DNA from: Escarpia spicata
Taxonomy: Eukaryota > Annelida > Polychaeta > Sabellida > Siboglinidae
NCBI GenBank assembly: GCA_963995525.1
Contig: OZ023214.1
Coordinates: forward strand, 47,616,560 to 47,680,559
Direction of reading: 5' to 3'
Length of the DNA stretch: 64,000 nt
Position numbers and translations under genes: made by a program. The notes below the pieces were generated by a model, which ran no database searches, was not told the DNA's origin, and was given only the letters and a program-made list of their open reading frames with translations. Positions 21,155-32,739 of this stretch are shown here, piece by piece (position 1 is the first letter of the stretch; each line of letters begins with the position of its first letter).

Positions 21155-23755
21155 TTAAACCGCATTTTTTAGGCGTATTTCATAACTAAGATCCCTCAGA
21201 TTTGGTATCATTTTAGTTGCTCTCCTCTTCACTCTTTCTAGCATATCTATGTCCTTCCTGCGATATGGCCTCCACGCTTGAATACAATATTCTAAATGAG
21301 GCCTAACTATTGTTTTGTACAGCGGTATTATTAGCTCTTTTTCCTTATACGTTATGTTTCGCCTAATTAATCCAAGGATTTGATTTCCCTTTGAAGCTGC
21401 AATTCCGCACTGCTCTGAAATCTTCATATCAGCACTAACGGTTAACCCTAAGTCCTTTTCTTTTACAGTAGTACTTAGTACAGTACCCCCCATTGTATAT
21501 TCTACCTCTTCGTTCCCATGTCCTATGTGGAGGCATTTACATTTCCCAAAATTGAACATCATTTGCCACTTTTCAGACCATTTGATCAACCTGTCAAGAT
21601 CATCTTGTAAATGCTGTCTATCTCCATCACTTTTAATCCTTCTAAACACTTTTGTATCATCCGCAAATTTCAACCCCTTGCTTGTTATTTCATCATCCAA
21701 ATTGTTGATGTATATTAAGAATAATATAGGACCTAATACTGATCCCTGTGGTACCCCACTCAATACCGATTTCCAGTTTGAAGCCTCCCCATCAACTACT
21801 ACACGTTGTCTTCTGTCAATCAGCCATTGTTCTATCCAGTTTATTATACCATTTCCTATGCCATGGGCCTTTAGTTTAAGCAGTAATCTTTGATGTTGTA
21901 CTTTGTCAAAAGCATTTTGAAAATCTAAGTAGACGATATCTACTGGTGATCCCTCATCTACCCACTTAGTGATGTCTTCCAAAAAACATAACATATTTGT
22001 TAAGCATGACCTCGCTTTAAAAAAAACATGTTGAGATGGGTTTATCAAGTTTTGTTTAACAAGAAAATCCACCATGTGATCTTTAATTAGTCTTTCTAAT
22101 AATTTACAAATCACTGATGTTAAACTCACTGGTCTATAGTTCTCTGACTTGTTTCTCGAACCTTTTTTGAATAACGGTATAATGTTTGCTTCTTTCCATT
22201 CTAAAGGAACCACTCCGTCTTCTAATGACAAGTTGAAAACTGTTGCAAGTGGTATGCTAATTTGTTCTACAATTTCCAATAGTAGTTTGGGTGGAATACC
22301 ATCCATTCCAGGTGATTTATTATCCTTCATAGCCCTTATTTTCTTAGCTACCATTTCCGGGGTTACAATTAATTGTCCTAAATAGTCTGAATCTGCCCCC
22401 TTGAACTTAGCCTCTGGTATTGGCAGTGAACTAATATCTTCCCTGGTAAACACTGAACTAAAGTACTCATTCAGGTCTTCTGCCATTATGAATCCCTCTG
22501 ATATTATATTTCCAGCACTATCTTCTAGAGGACCGACCTTATCTTGAACTTTCTGTTTGCTTCGAACATACGCATAAAAACTCTTGCTGTCATGTTTTAT
22601 ATTACTAGCTAATTGTTGTTCATAGCTTCTCTTTGAATTTCTAATTTCAGCTGTAGCTTGGTTAAGTGCTTCTTTATAATTGTTGTAGTCTTCATCATTT
22701 CCAGTATATCTATATGACTTCCACATCATTTGTTTATACTTAATTTTTCTAATGGCTTCTTTCGATAAGTGTTTCTTTTTGGACCGTTTTCCTTGTTTTT
22801 TGAAAGGTACAAATTTATCGATTATGCACTTAATTTCACTCTTTAATATATTCCAGCATTCTGTTGCCGTCTTATTTTTCAGTGTCTTATTCCAGTCTAT
22901 CTTTGCTAAATATTTTCTCATGTCCTTGTATCTTCCTTTGTGGAAATTTCTCCTATACTGCTTTTTGCTATTCCTTTCTGATTTTACTTTGATGGTAAAA
23001 TGTATCTGGTTGTGATCGCTATTCCCCAGTGGCTCACATATCTTGACATTGTCAACTAATTCATTCTGTGAGGACAAAACTATGTCTAACACATTCTCAC
23101 CCCTGGTTGGTTCTAGCACATGTTGAGAAAGGAATGTATCTTGAACTAAAACAAAAAACTTGTGGTCCTCTCTCCCCATACTCTGTAGAGATTTCCATTG
23201 TATATGCCCATGGTTAAAATCCCCCATAATAATACAGTCCCGTTTGCTTACTTCCCTTATAGCGTTTTGTATTTTTTCATTCTCTTCTATGCTTATGTTT
23301 GGACTTCGATAAACTAACCCAACTGTTAACGTTGAGTTTCCTGTAACTATGTTACACCAAACAGCTTCTTCGCAATCTGCTTCTCTTTCTAATTTTATTT
23401 CATAAGCCTGAATAGATTCTTTAATATATAAAATAACTCCACCTCCCTTTCTTCCTATTCTATCTTTTCTAAACATTACATATCCTGTCAGTCCCAATTC
23501 AGCATCTGATATATCGGTGGTGGTCCAGGATTCGGTTATACCTATTATATGAGGGTCAATATCTTCTACCATAATGTTTAGTTCATTTCTTTTGTTTACT
23601 ATACTCCTTGCATTTAAACAAACACATTTATATCCAGCTTCAGAAGAGTTTTCCAGACTGTTATTTGTTGATTTATTTGTGCTGTCTTTATCTATGCCTC
23701 CATTTTCAGGCTTTTCTGTGAGTCCCCCCTGCGAATCTAGTTTAAATAGATGCAA
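21155..23755 (-). CDS. CR1-type ORF2: endonuclease and reverse transcriptase
   Basis: One uninterrupted frame of about 866 residues. The endonuclease occupies roughly residues 40-240 (LNARSIVNKRNEL, IGITESW, IMGDFNHGHI, NSDHNQI). The reverse transcriptase follows: DGIPPKLLLE, VYLDFQNAFDKV, GVPQGSVLGPILF and FADDTKVF. The protein nicks target DNA and copies the element RNA there. The first codon of the frame is TTG. It overlaps ORF1 by 19 nt, and the first AUG lies inside the endonuclease domain. Translation is therefore probably coupled to ORF1. Length and integrity suggest recent activity. Confidence 0.85.
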   Translation of the reverse strand: MHLFKLDSQGGLTEKPENGGIDKDSTNKSTNNSLENSSEAGYKCVCLNARSIVNKRNELNIMVEDIDPHIIGITESWTTTDISDAELGLTGYVMFRKDRIGRKGGGVILYIKESIQAYEIKLEREADCEEAVWCNIVTGNSTLTVGLVYRSPNISIEENEKIQNAIREVSKRDCIIMGDFNHGHIQWKSLQSMGREDHKFFVLVQDTFLSQHVLEPTRGENVLDIVLSSQNELVDNVKICEPLGNSDHNQIHFTIKVKSERNSKKQYRRNFHKGRYKDMRKYLAKIDWNKTLKNKTATECWNILKSEIKCIIDKFVPFKKQGKRSKKKHLSKEAIRKIKYKQMMWKSYRYTGNDEDYNNYKEALNQATAEIRNSKRSYEQQLASNIKHDSKSFYAYVRSKQKVQDKVGPLEDSAGNIISEGFIMAEDLNEYFSSVFTREDISSLPIPEAKFKGADSDYLGQLIVTPEMVAKKIRAMKDNKSPGMDGIPPKLLLEIVEQISIPLATVFNLSLEDGVVPLEWKEANIIPLFKKGSRNKSENYRPVSLTSVICKLLERLIKDHMVDFLVKQNLINPSQHVFFKARSCLTNMLCFLEDITKWVDEGSPVDIVYLDFQNAFDKVQHQRLLLKLKAHGIGNGIINWIEQWLIDRRQRVVVDGEASNWKSVLSGVPQGSVLGPILFLIYINNLDDEITSKGLKFADDTKVFRRIKSDGDRQHLQDDLDRLIKWSEKWQMMFNFGKCKCLHIGHGNEEVEYTMGGTVLSTTVKEKDLGLTVSADMKISEQCGIAASKGNQILGLIRRNITYKEKELIIPLYKTIVRPHLEYCIQAWRPYRRKDIDMLERVKRRATKMIPNLRDLSYEIRLKNAV

Positions 23756-24345
23756 CCTGTCCCACTGTCAACAGATTGCAGCAGATTCTCTGAGAAAACT
23801 GCTGCCCCCTTTCCACTAAGATGGAGGCCATATCTCATGTACATATCTTCCCTCCCAACAAAGTATCCCCATAAATCTGTGAATCCCACCCCCTCTTCTT
23901 CACACATCTGCTCAGCTAGTGCATTGATCGCCATCCTCTTGCAGTTTCTATACGTTGCCCCCCTTCCTCCCATTACTGGCAAAATTCCTGACAAAATAAC
24001 CTGTTCGTCTTCTTTAACTTCCTCACTAACTGTCTATACTTCTGTACTATCGCAGTTGTTCCCTCCCTGTCTGCATTATTTGTTCCTACATGTACCAGTA
24101 TAGACCCCCCCTTGCCATGTCTTCCATACCTTCTCTACCCTGTCAGTTACATGTTCAATCCTAGCCCCCGGTAAACAAACAACGATGTCCTTCCCCTCGC
24201 TCAGTGTCTTGTCCGTCTTTCTCATAATGGAGTCACCCATAAACACCCTCTCTTTCCTCATTGCCCCCATTATTGGACAGTGTCTTCTACTGCTATGCTT
24301 ATCTAGTTTAGTTTTGCATGTTTGTAACTCAACCACTTCTTGCAT
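23737..24345 (-). pseudogene. CR1-type ORF1 C-terminal part (SGNH esterase-like)
   Basis: Two frames together carry VFMGDSIM (block I GDS), then LPVMGGRGATYRNC and YGLHLSGKGAAVF (the block V Asp is Tyr here, DGLHLS in copy 2). A frameshift near 24090 separates them. CR1 ORF1 proteins often end in such an esterase domain. The end overlaps ORF2. Confidence 0.7.
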
Positions 24346-24400
24346 GATTCCACAGATAGGGCTGTTTGGAGTTATATATCACAAAACAAGTAAGTTATTC

Positions 24401-25080
24401 CATTCAATCCATTGGTTAATCACTCTGAACGAGTAGACATTTCGCCTATTTAGTAGCCTGGCTCGCGGCGTGAAGATTTTCTTCGAATGTCCTCTAGACT
24501 AAACCTCTTATTTTACTTACCTGTATTTCGCAGCCACATTCTGACTATTTCTCACTGCGAACCACAATAGACTGTCACAATAGCAGCCTAATCAGTGGTC
24601 AGCTCAAAAGACGTTTGAACAGCTAACGGATGAAACTCCCGTAACTCCAAGATGCATCCGAATGTCGTGACGTCACAAACAGCGTTCGTCTGACCGCTGG
24701 TTACGTTGACATAAATCACGCAGGAAGGCGCTATTTATGATTGATGTATCCGGTACGTCACAGTTTGCGTACGTCACAATCAAAATGTTGCGCGTGACAT
24801 CTGCCGAGCATTACCTGTTCCACCAATATTGATAATGGCATTAACCAAACATTCCTGCATATAGTTGTCTCTCAAAACACCTAGCCTTATGTTTCTGTCA
24901 TAAAAAATCACTTTTATTGTTAGAAGTTCAACAAAACAAACGATGGAATGCACGAACGCACCACGTGTTCGATCACCACTTGTTTGGCTTCACGGAGCTT
25001 TTTCTAGGCAACTGGTCACGTGATAGATAGGTAAATTATTGGCAGCGCCATAACAAGGTTTAGTTGTCAAAGGCGAATTT
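24401..25080. other. Non-coding DNA containing a dispersed repeat
   Basis: No coding sequence was recognised. 24738-25045 is copy B of the repeat at 17484. Confidence 0.4.
24738..25045 (+). repeat. Dispersed repeat, copy B
   Basis: Diverged copy of 17484-17800 in the same orientation, with the same order of shared words. Confidence 0.6.
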
Positions 25081-25084
25081 CCCT

Positions 25085-25132
25085 TTGCGTGTGCGTGTGC
25101 GTGTGCGTGTGCGTGTGCGTGTGCGTGTGCTT
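25085..25132. repeat. (GTGTGC)n microsatellite
   Basis: About eight hexamer units. Confidence 0.9.
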
Positions 25133-25644
25133 ACACAGCCCACAGATGTACCATCACCGCTCTTCCTCTGGCCCTTGCAGGACTGGGCTGAGATACGATA
25201 CAGAATGAAACAAGACATTGACAAGCGCTTGTTGTATTTGAGAACATCTGTGTACAGGTTCTGCTACCTTCTGTGCCTTCAATCCAACAACACCGCACAC
25301 TATGCTGGACATGTTTGTTACTGTCTGTAATGCATTTGGACACACAATCAGTCTCAGGGAGGCTAATATTGAGCGAAGGCATAGACAAAGCAAATCTGGC
25401 AATATATGCAACTCCGCTAGATGATGTTGATCAATTCACCTACCTCAGTTCCTTCTTCTTTGCCCAGAGTGCTCTCTGGCCGCCTCAGTGTTTGTGTCTG
25501 ATGAAACAAATGTCTCTCTGTTCACACCATGCTTGCGTGCTAGCGTGCTAGCGTGTCACACTATAGCTGTGACAGTTAACCGACGTATACCATGCATGAG
25601 AGGAAACTTAAACATTTTTTGCATGCGAAGCTTTAGACTTTACA

Positions 25645-26990
<1,346 letters not shown>

Positions 26991-26994
26991 AAAA

Positions 26995-27700
26995 ATAAGA
27001 TAAAAAATAAACTGTTTCTTTCACGCGTAATTGGAGGCTCTGAACACAAACGTGTCGGTAGTATTGGCCTCTACAGCCACCTGAGGTAGGGCATTCCAGT
27101 CCCGGGTGGTACGGGGGAGGAACTACAGTAGATCTGGGGCAGTTGTTTGTTGTGACCACGTCGAAGTCGCGGTGGTGGTGGAGCAATCTCTTCTTCGGGC
27201 CACTTATCGTGACTAGATCATTTTGTAGCTTGTATAGAGTTGCTCGAGCATTCAGCTGACGCTCGACATGTTCCGGTATCGCCTAAGTACGAACCTCGCT
27301 GCGCGCCGCTAGACAGCCTCAATTCTGTCAATGTCCAGTTGTTGGTGAGGATCCCATACAGAAGATGAGTACTCCAAGATGAGACGTATGAAAGATTTGT
27401 AGGCCTGCTCTCTGATGGTCTGGGAGCCTACTTTCAAATTCCTCCTCAAGCTTAACGTCTTGTTGGTTTTCTAGCACATGTTGATATGCTCCTTCCAGCT
27501 GAAGTCCTTGCGGATGGTGACTCCAAAATATTTGGCTGAGTCGACCGTTTCGAGGGTGTGGCCATGACATGTGTAGGTGAGCTCCAGTAATGTTCTGTTT
27601 CTGCTCACAGGCAAGACGGTACATTTCCCAGGATAGGAAACCATGTTCCAGTTTTTCTCCCACTCAGCTAGCTGATGGAGTCTTGCTGTGGCTGGTCATG
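26995..27700 (-). pseudogene. Non-LTR RT C-terminal remnant (Jockey/CR1-like)
   Basis: In several minus-strand frames the sequence reads VSYPGKCTVLPVSRNR, LELTYTCHGH, YFGVTIRKDFSWKEHI, VWDPHQQLDIDRIEAVQRR and VTTNNCPRSTVVPP. This is the post-RT thumb and C-terminal region of a Jockey/CR1-like LINE. Frameshifts and stops inactivate it. Confidence 0.6.
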
Positions 27701-28425
27701 ATCCTGAAGCGTTGCAACCAACCTGTATACTGCAGTGTCATGGTTGACTGGCGTCTGTGAGCTGTCAACCAAACAGAGACTCCGTCGCCGCCGTAAGCAC
27801 ACCCCCTGATGCCAACATTCTACGATAAGCTGTGGTCGTGACGCGTGAGTTATTCTACTGTTGGACACGTTCAACACAGTTTCAAGGTGAGACATTATTT
27901 TTGAAATGTATATTTCAAGGGGAAATGCACTAATGGTGACAATTGTTGCCCTCGGTGTGTTGCTGAACGAGCGAAAGCATACGGTTAACTCTTATTGATT
28001 AGTTTAGCTTTGACTATTCTCAGTCGTGACGGCAACAGTCGTGATATTGACGTATGTCACCAATTGACCAAACAGAGACAGTGCCAAGTTACGTGATGGC
28101 TTTGAGGAATATCTGGAAGGAAATTGACGTAACAGCAGCAATGTCGGCGTGACTACAACGTGATATTCACGCAATAAGAAAAATAAAAACGTATTTCTGT
28201 AACCAACAAAATTTCAAATGATCTGTTCTCTAATGAATTTGTTAGAGATAAAACAGGTTTTTCACGTAAAATACACTGGCATTCTTACGAAATGCAAACC
28301 CGTTATTACTATACCCGTAGTATTCACTTTGGAATTCTTTGGACGTGAATCTTCTTCTTCCCCTTTCTCTCTTGTTGGGGCTTCACGTCATTCAGTTTGC
28401 TTCTTCTGCTTTTCTCGTTATTTCC
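27701..28425. other. Non-coding DNA
   Basis: Nothing was recognised here. A transcribed host exon cannot be excluded. Confidence 0.3.
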
Positions 28426-28429
28426 CTCC

Positions 28430-29379
28430 ATCTCTGTCTGTTGTTCGCAGTGACGTTCCATTGTGGGCTGTTCACACCTGCCCTTCTAAGGTATCTTTTC
28501 ATGCTGTCGTTCCATTTCAGCTTTGGTCTTCCTCTTCGAATTCATCGCCAGATGTTCAGACACCAGTGCACGGTCGCAAATAACTGTCTTCGTCAAGCCA
28601 AACATCGATACTATTCCAACAAGGTTGTTGAGGCTGGATCAAACCAAAAGAAACTTTACAGCATTGTGCAAACATTGATGTACACTCGGGTGGACCCGCC
28701 ACTGCCAACACATGCCTCTCCAGAAGCTCTGGCTGACGTTTTCCGAAATTATTTCCAAGAGAAAACTGCAAGCATTCGCTGTGCACTAGATCGCCGAGCG
28801 GGAGCACAACGTGATGCCCAGATCACTACTTATGAACATGATGGAAGTCATCCGTTGGACAGGCTGTCGCCAGCCTCTGAGGATGAGGTCAGAAACACCA
28901 TTACATTATCTGTTCCTCGATCCTGCGCTCTCGATCCTCTGCCGACACGGATGCTGAAGAATTGCCTTGACGCACTTGTTCCTGTCATTACCAGGATTGT
29001 GAACATCTCGTTGGCCACAGGAGATTTGTCAGCTAACTTGAAAGCTGCACTTGTGACTCATCTTCTTAAGAAGCCATCCCTGGATACCGAATGTCTTACA
29101 AGCTACCGACCGATATATAATCTCAGTTTCCTGTCCAAAGTAATTGAGAAAGTGGTGTCGTCACGTTTGTCACGTCACATGGCACAGTACAACCTATTTG
29201 AAGTGAATCAGTCAGCATACAGAAAGGGCCACAGTACAGAGACTGCACTGCTGAGAATCCAGAACGATTTACTCTTATCTGCGGATAATCGGTGTGTCTC
29301 GTGTCTAGTCCTCTTTGACTTGTCTGCTGCTTTTGACACGATTGACCACCAGGTGCTTGTGTCACGTCTGTCTACGCTC
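28430..29379 (+). pseudogene. Non-LTR RT N-terminal half, cut at the Polinton border
   Basis: An open frame carries SCALDPLPTRML, CLTSYRPIYNLSFLSKVIEK, SAYRKGHSTETALL and LFDLSAAFDTIDHQ (RT motif A). It stops being RT-like near 29376-29384, where antisense Polinton penton sequence begins. Motifs B and C (the YADD box) are missing. L2/CR1-like; the same clade as the fragment at 51540-53470. Confidence 0.7.
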
Positions 29380-30225
29380 GAATGGTACCGATCGACCGGT
29401 GTCGTCCTTTATATCGATCTCGATCGTGCCGAAATCTTTACACAGTACGGGCACGTACTGTATCTTTTCGAAGCTCCTCGACACGGTCTCGCCGTGCCCA
29501 CTACTCTGCGGGGCGATGCGCAAAACCGGAACGAGTTTGTCGAGGACGACTCGCAGTTCCACGACGTTCGTGCAGACATAGAGCGCCTCAAACCCTCGCG
29601 ATATGTCCTCCACGGCGTCGGCTTCTTTGTAGACAAACTTCTTGTCGCCATCTCGCGGACCTTCCACGTTGCCATCGCCGGAAAAGCCTAGTATGGAGGC
29701 GTTCACGTCCCCGAAGAGTACGACCATAGCCTACAAGAACACCCGTGATCTTGTGCGTGATGCGACTGTGGGTCAGGTACACGGTCTTCTCATCCGGCAC
29801 GACACGTCTTATGGCGGCGTTGATCCATCGGACAAGCGTTGCGATTTCGGCAAAATATCCGACAAGGATTCTGGTTCTGTTCACGGTGGTGACCTCCGCG
29901 TTCTTGTCTATTATTCTTATCGTCGGACCGCTCCGCCGCGCCGCGTCATCGTGGTCCTCAGTATAATAACCGACATGGCGCCTGCCGGTTTCCGACCCGG
30001 TGGGGACTTATCTTCTTATTTCTGCTCCTTCTGTTATCGCTATACTGAACCACGCGTCCTAGTCTCTCACGTTGTACCATGTGTGCGGGTACTGTATCTC
30101 CGCCATCGACCCGGCAGGTCGACGCATTGCAGTAGCGACGTGATGTAGTGGGTCAGCGTGTTGTCGGGGTGCTCCTTCATAGAGGCGTTGCTGGGCAGCG
30201 TCAGGTAATATTCAAACGATTGCAT
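29380..30225 (-). pseudogene. Penton-like protein of the older Polinton
   Basis: The start (YYLTLPSNASMKEHPDNTLT) matches the intact penton at 44395-45198. Later blocks also match: RWINAAIRRVVP and VPVLCKDFGTIEI, ending at DDTGRSVPFE. Several frameshifts separate them. The last part of the gene is lost at the LINE border. Confidence 0.75.
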
Positions 30226-30405
30226 CGCGTCTCATAGACGGGTTCGGTAGTAGGTAAACGAGACAGCTACTCAACAGGGCCGTCCACAGGTTCGAATGAC
30301 CTCGGTTTTGCATCAGAGTGTATATGTTGTGCGTGACCTTATGACCGTATAATGGACGACGATCTAGCAGAGGAAGACGATCGTAGCTTTATGACATTCG
30401 TTGCC
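30226..30405 (-). pseudogene. Membrane protein remnant of the older Polinton
   Basis: The end (NLWTALLSSCLVYLLPNPSM) matches the second hydrophobic segment of the intact protein at 44106-44408. The N-terminal part is degraded. Confidence 0.65.
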
Positions 30406-30542
30406 GCAGAGACGCCAACGACGCGACCTTGATGTCGTCGACCCGACGTCCACTTCGTCCGACGACCCGATTTTCCCGACGTTACTGCCCACAACCGTGG
30501 CCGCTTCGTTCATATCCAGATTGCGGCTCGGAGGTCGCGTCG

Positions 30543-31024
30543 CTACCTTTTATACGCCACGACCGCCTTAGCATCGATCCAGCTATTGAACGAGGTCGGA
30601 AAACCGCAACATTTCACCAGCGTTTCGTCCCGCTTTCCCCTCTTCCGGGGCTGCAGTACAGCCTCCACACGATAAAGTTTGTCCTTCGAGACGGATACTT
30701 TCTGCACCTCCGGCTCCTAGAACGTTCCGTTCAGCATCATTCCGGCATCGTCGATTATCCGGTACATGGGCGGATCGGACGGATGCGCCTCTCCCACGGT
30801 GAACAGCTTTTCATTCCAGCTCGCCAAGAACCCTTTCCTGAATCGTCTCTTCGCCTTGCTGATGCGTACACGGTCTCCCACTCGCAGTTTCGGCTTGCAT
30901 CGACGCAACCGTCTCTACCGTACATCTGCTGCTGGCTCGAGGCGATGATGTTCGTCGAGGCCATTCCGAAGATTCGATGGTAGGTGCTGTTGTGCGACCG
31001 CCCCAACCCGGGCAACGCTTCGAT
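30543..31024 (-). pseudogene. Integrase C-terminal half of the older Polinton
   Basis: It contains the region after the catalytic Glu (STYHRIFGMAST), the FRKGFLASWNEKLFTVGEAH segment, and a chromodomain-like tail (ETLVKCCGFP...FNSWIDAKAVVAYK) ending at a stop at 30543-30545. The tail is open where the younger copy has a TGA. The other half is at 47876-48205. The frame is continuous once one copy of TTCGAT is counted. Confidence 0.8.
31019..31024. repeat. Polinton target-site duplication, left
   Basis: TTCGAT, repeated at 47876-47881. Six bases is the usual Polinton duplication length. Confidence 0.95.
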
Positions 31025-31146
31025 AGTAGTAAGAGGGGAGATCTGGAGGGGTATCCTAAGGAGTTTCGGAGTCATTTTTGAGCGATACTAGGGAGGTTTC
31101 GAAAGCCGCCCCCCTGAGTGAAGTGAGTAGTCACGTGACCGTATGT
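31025..31146 (+). repeat. Terminal inverted repeat, left
   Basis: It starts AGTAGTAAGAGGGGAGATC and matches the complement of 47754-47875 without a difference. The match ends at ...CCGTATGT. Confidence 0.95.
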
Positions 31147-31224
31147 GTGAGCGTGTGTAGCGCGCCCCCTGGCGGTGGAATGAGCAGCCATGGAAGGGTT
31201 ATTGTGTATATATGAGAGACGAAA

Positions 31225-31425
31225 GACCGAAGAGGGAATTGTAATAACAAAAGATCAAAGAGGAAAGGTATTGAAAGAAACGAAAGATCAAAGAGTCATA
31301 ACGAAATATCAAAGAGAAAATGTTAAAAGGTGATGAAAGGTGTATAATGAGAGATAAAGAAGTAAACTGAATGATGTAATAACGAGTAATAACGAAAGAA
31401 CAAAGAGAAAACGTTATAATATATA
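31225..31425. repeat. Subterminal degenerate repeats
   Basis: AACGAAAGATCAAAGAG-like words recur about five times: near 31243, 31278, 31300 and 31396, with a partial copy near 31224. Their subterminal position suggests binding sites, but this is inference. Confidence 0.5.
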
Positions 31426-31488
31426 TATGAAACTTTAAAATGTGTGTAGGTATGCTTGTATGTATGTATGTATGTATGAAAGAGAGAT

Positions 31489-31520
<32 letters not shown>

Positions 31521-31566
31521 ATATAATATAATAACCAACAAACACCACAGTTTGAAAGTTGAATGT

Positions 31567-31572
31567 TTTATT
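31567..31572 (-). terminator. Polyadenylation signal of the spliced acidic gene
   Basis: AATAAA on the minus strand, five bases after the stop codon of the gene at 31577-32480. Confidence 0.6.
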
Positions 31573-31576
31573 AATA

Positions 31577-32347
31577 TCAACGATCGATTACATCTTCAAA
31601 ACCGTCATCGCTATCATCTGTCTCCGAACACCAATTTTCCATATCCCCCGTGTCTATAGGGGCAACAGGGTGGGGATCAACCCAAGGATTGGGGGGATCG
31701 TAACGTCCCCGTGTCCGGAGCAGCTCCGCCATGACGATGCAGAACGTATAACTATGATACTCGCGGAGCTCTTCGTCTCTGGAACATACATTAAAACTCT
31801 CAAACCGTATGAACGAGACGTTAAATATATGAAAACTTTGAAAATATCTTCTCTGAAACATATATGAAAACGTTGAAAATGATCAAGCGAGTGGAATAAG
31901 GCAGCGATGTAACCAGACACCGCGTAGGGAACCGACACACGATAAAAGGGCAAGCTAGATCAACGGACTATGATACAATACGTAATGGAGACGTCTGCTG
32001 ACGCAATCGGTAACCAAACACCGCGTAGCTAGTCGAAACGACAAGAGGTCAACACATTGAAGAGAAAACATAAATAAAATAGTAAATAATCGTTGAACAC
32101 TCACGTGTAATCATCAATATCGGAGTCACTACTCCAGGTATCGTCAGTGTCGATACCATCGGGAGACCTGAAAGGTAATAAGATAACCGTGATACATAAC
32201 GAACGTAAGCATAGACAACCGTGAGTGACACATAACGAACGTAAGAGCATATTATAATAGAGGTGAGACGTCACAGGTAGTTTATGTGAAGAACACTGTG
32301 ATTATGTATGATATGTATAGGATATCTATCGAATGAAACAAAGCAAA

Positions 32348-32387
<40 letters not shown>

Positions 32388-32480
32388 TTATAATAATAAT
32401 AAAAGTACTTACACAACTTCGAGACCATCGTCGCGAAGACGCCATTCAGCACGGAGTTGAGTCCAAGGTATCGACGACAT
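31577..32480 (-). CDS. Spliced acidic Polinton protein (three exons)
   Basis: Exons at 32413-32480, 32105-32167 and 31577-31778 have GT/AG borders (GTAAGT and GTGAGT donors; CTTTCAG and GTTCCAG acceptors). Phases match at both junctions (2 and 2), giving 110 codons. Exon 1 starts at an ATG. Two similar acidic motifs occur: DDTWSSDSDIDDY in exon 2, and ENWCSETDDSDDGFED at the C-terminus. The middle is a short hydrophobic helix (YTFCIVMAELL). No known family was recognised. Such acidic motifs are typical of protein- or histone-binding regulators. It is transcribed divergently from the NADAR gene. Intron 1 contains an (AT)n run. Confidence 0.65.
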
Positions 32481-32624
32481 AGCAATTGTGAATGAGATGA
32501 AGAATGTAACAAACGAGCCGGTATATATATATATATAGATAGAGCATACGTATGCAGACACACTATGAAGACAACTTGTAAGACACACTGTGGAGTGGAA
32601 ATATACCGGGGTATGAAAAGCACC

Positions 32625-32681
32625 GAAGACCCAGGGACGTATGACGACATCATCTAGGGACGTCACGTGGGGGATGCCTGG
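32625..32681 (+). promoter_or_regulatory. Conserved upstream element, copy 1
   Basis: It shares the ordered words CCCAGGG, ATCATCTAGGG, GTCACG and GAT-CCTGG with 33430-33484. It lies 59 bp before the NADAR start codon, in the divergent interval. Confidence 0.65.
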
Positions 32682-32739
32682 TTAACAACGCGGTTATGGA
32701 AAATTTCGACGTGGTAAAGTACAAACCGATACCAGTCAT

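Larger units (their letters stand above)
20765..24400 (-). mobile_element. CR1-type LINE, copy 1 (5' truncated)
   Basis: The 3' end consists of repeats of AACAAGATTT (20776-20812), which match the tail of copy 2 at 55877. The element contains a long intact ORF2 and the end of ORF1. The 5' part of ORF1, with its zinc finger and charged repeats, is missing, and the border near 24400 is approximate. Confidence 0.8.
29380..31024 (-). mobile_element. Older Polinton, left part (penton, membrane protein, integrase end)
   Basis: Decayed minus-strand Polinton genes are in the same order as in the intact element: integrase end, two-helix membrane protein, then penton. The continuation lies at 47876-50711, beyond the younger element. 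The left end is an abrupt junction with a LINE; capsid and protease genes are missing. Confidence 0.8.
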
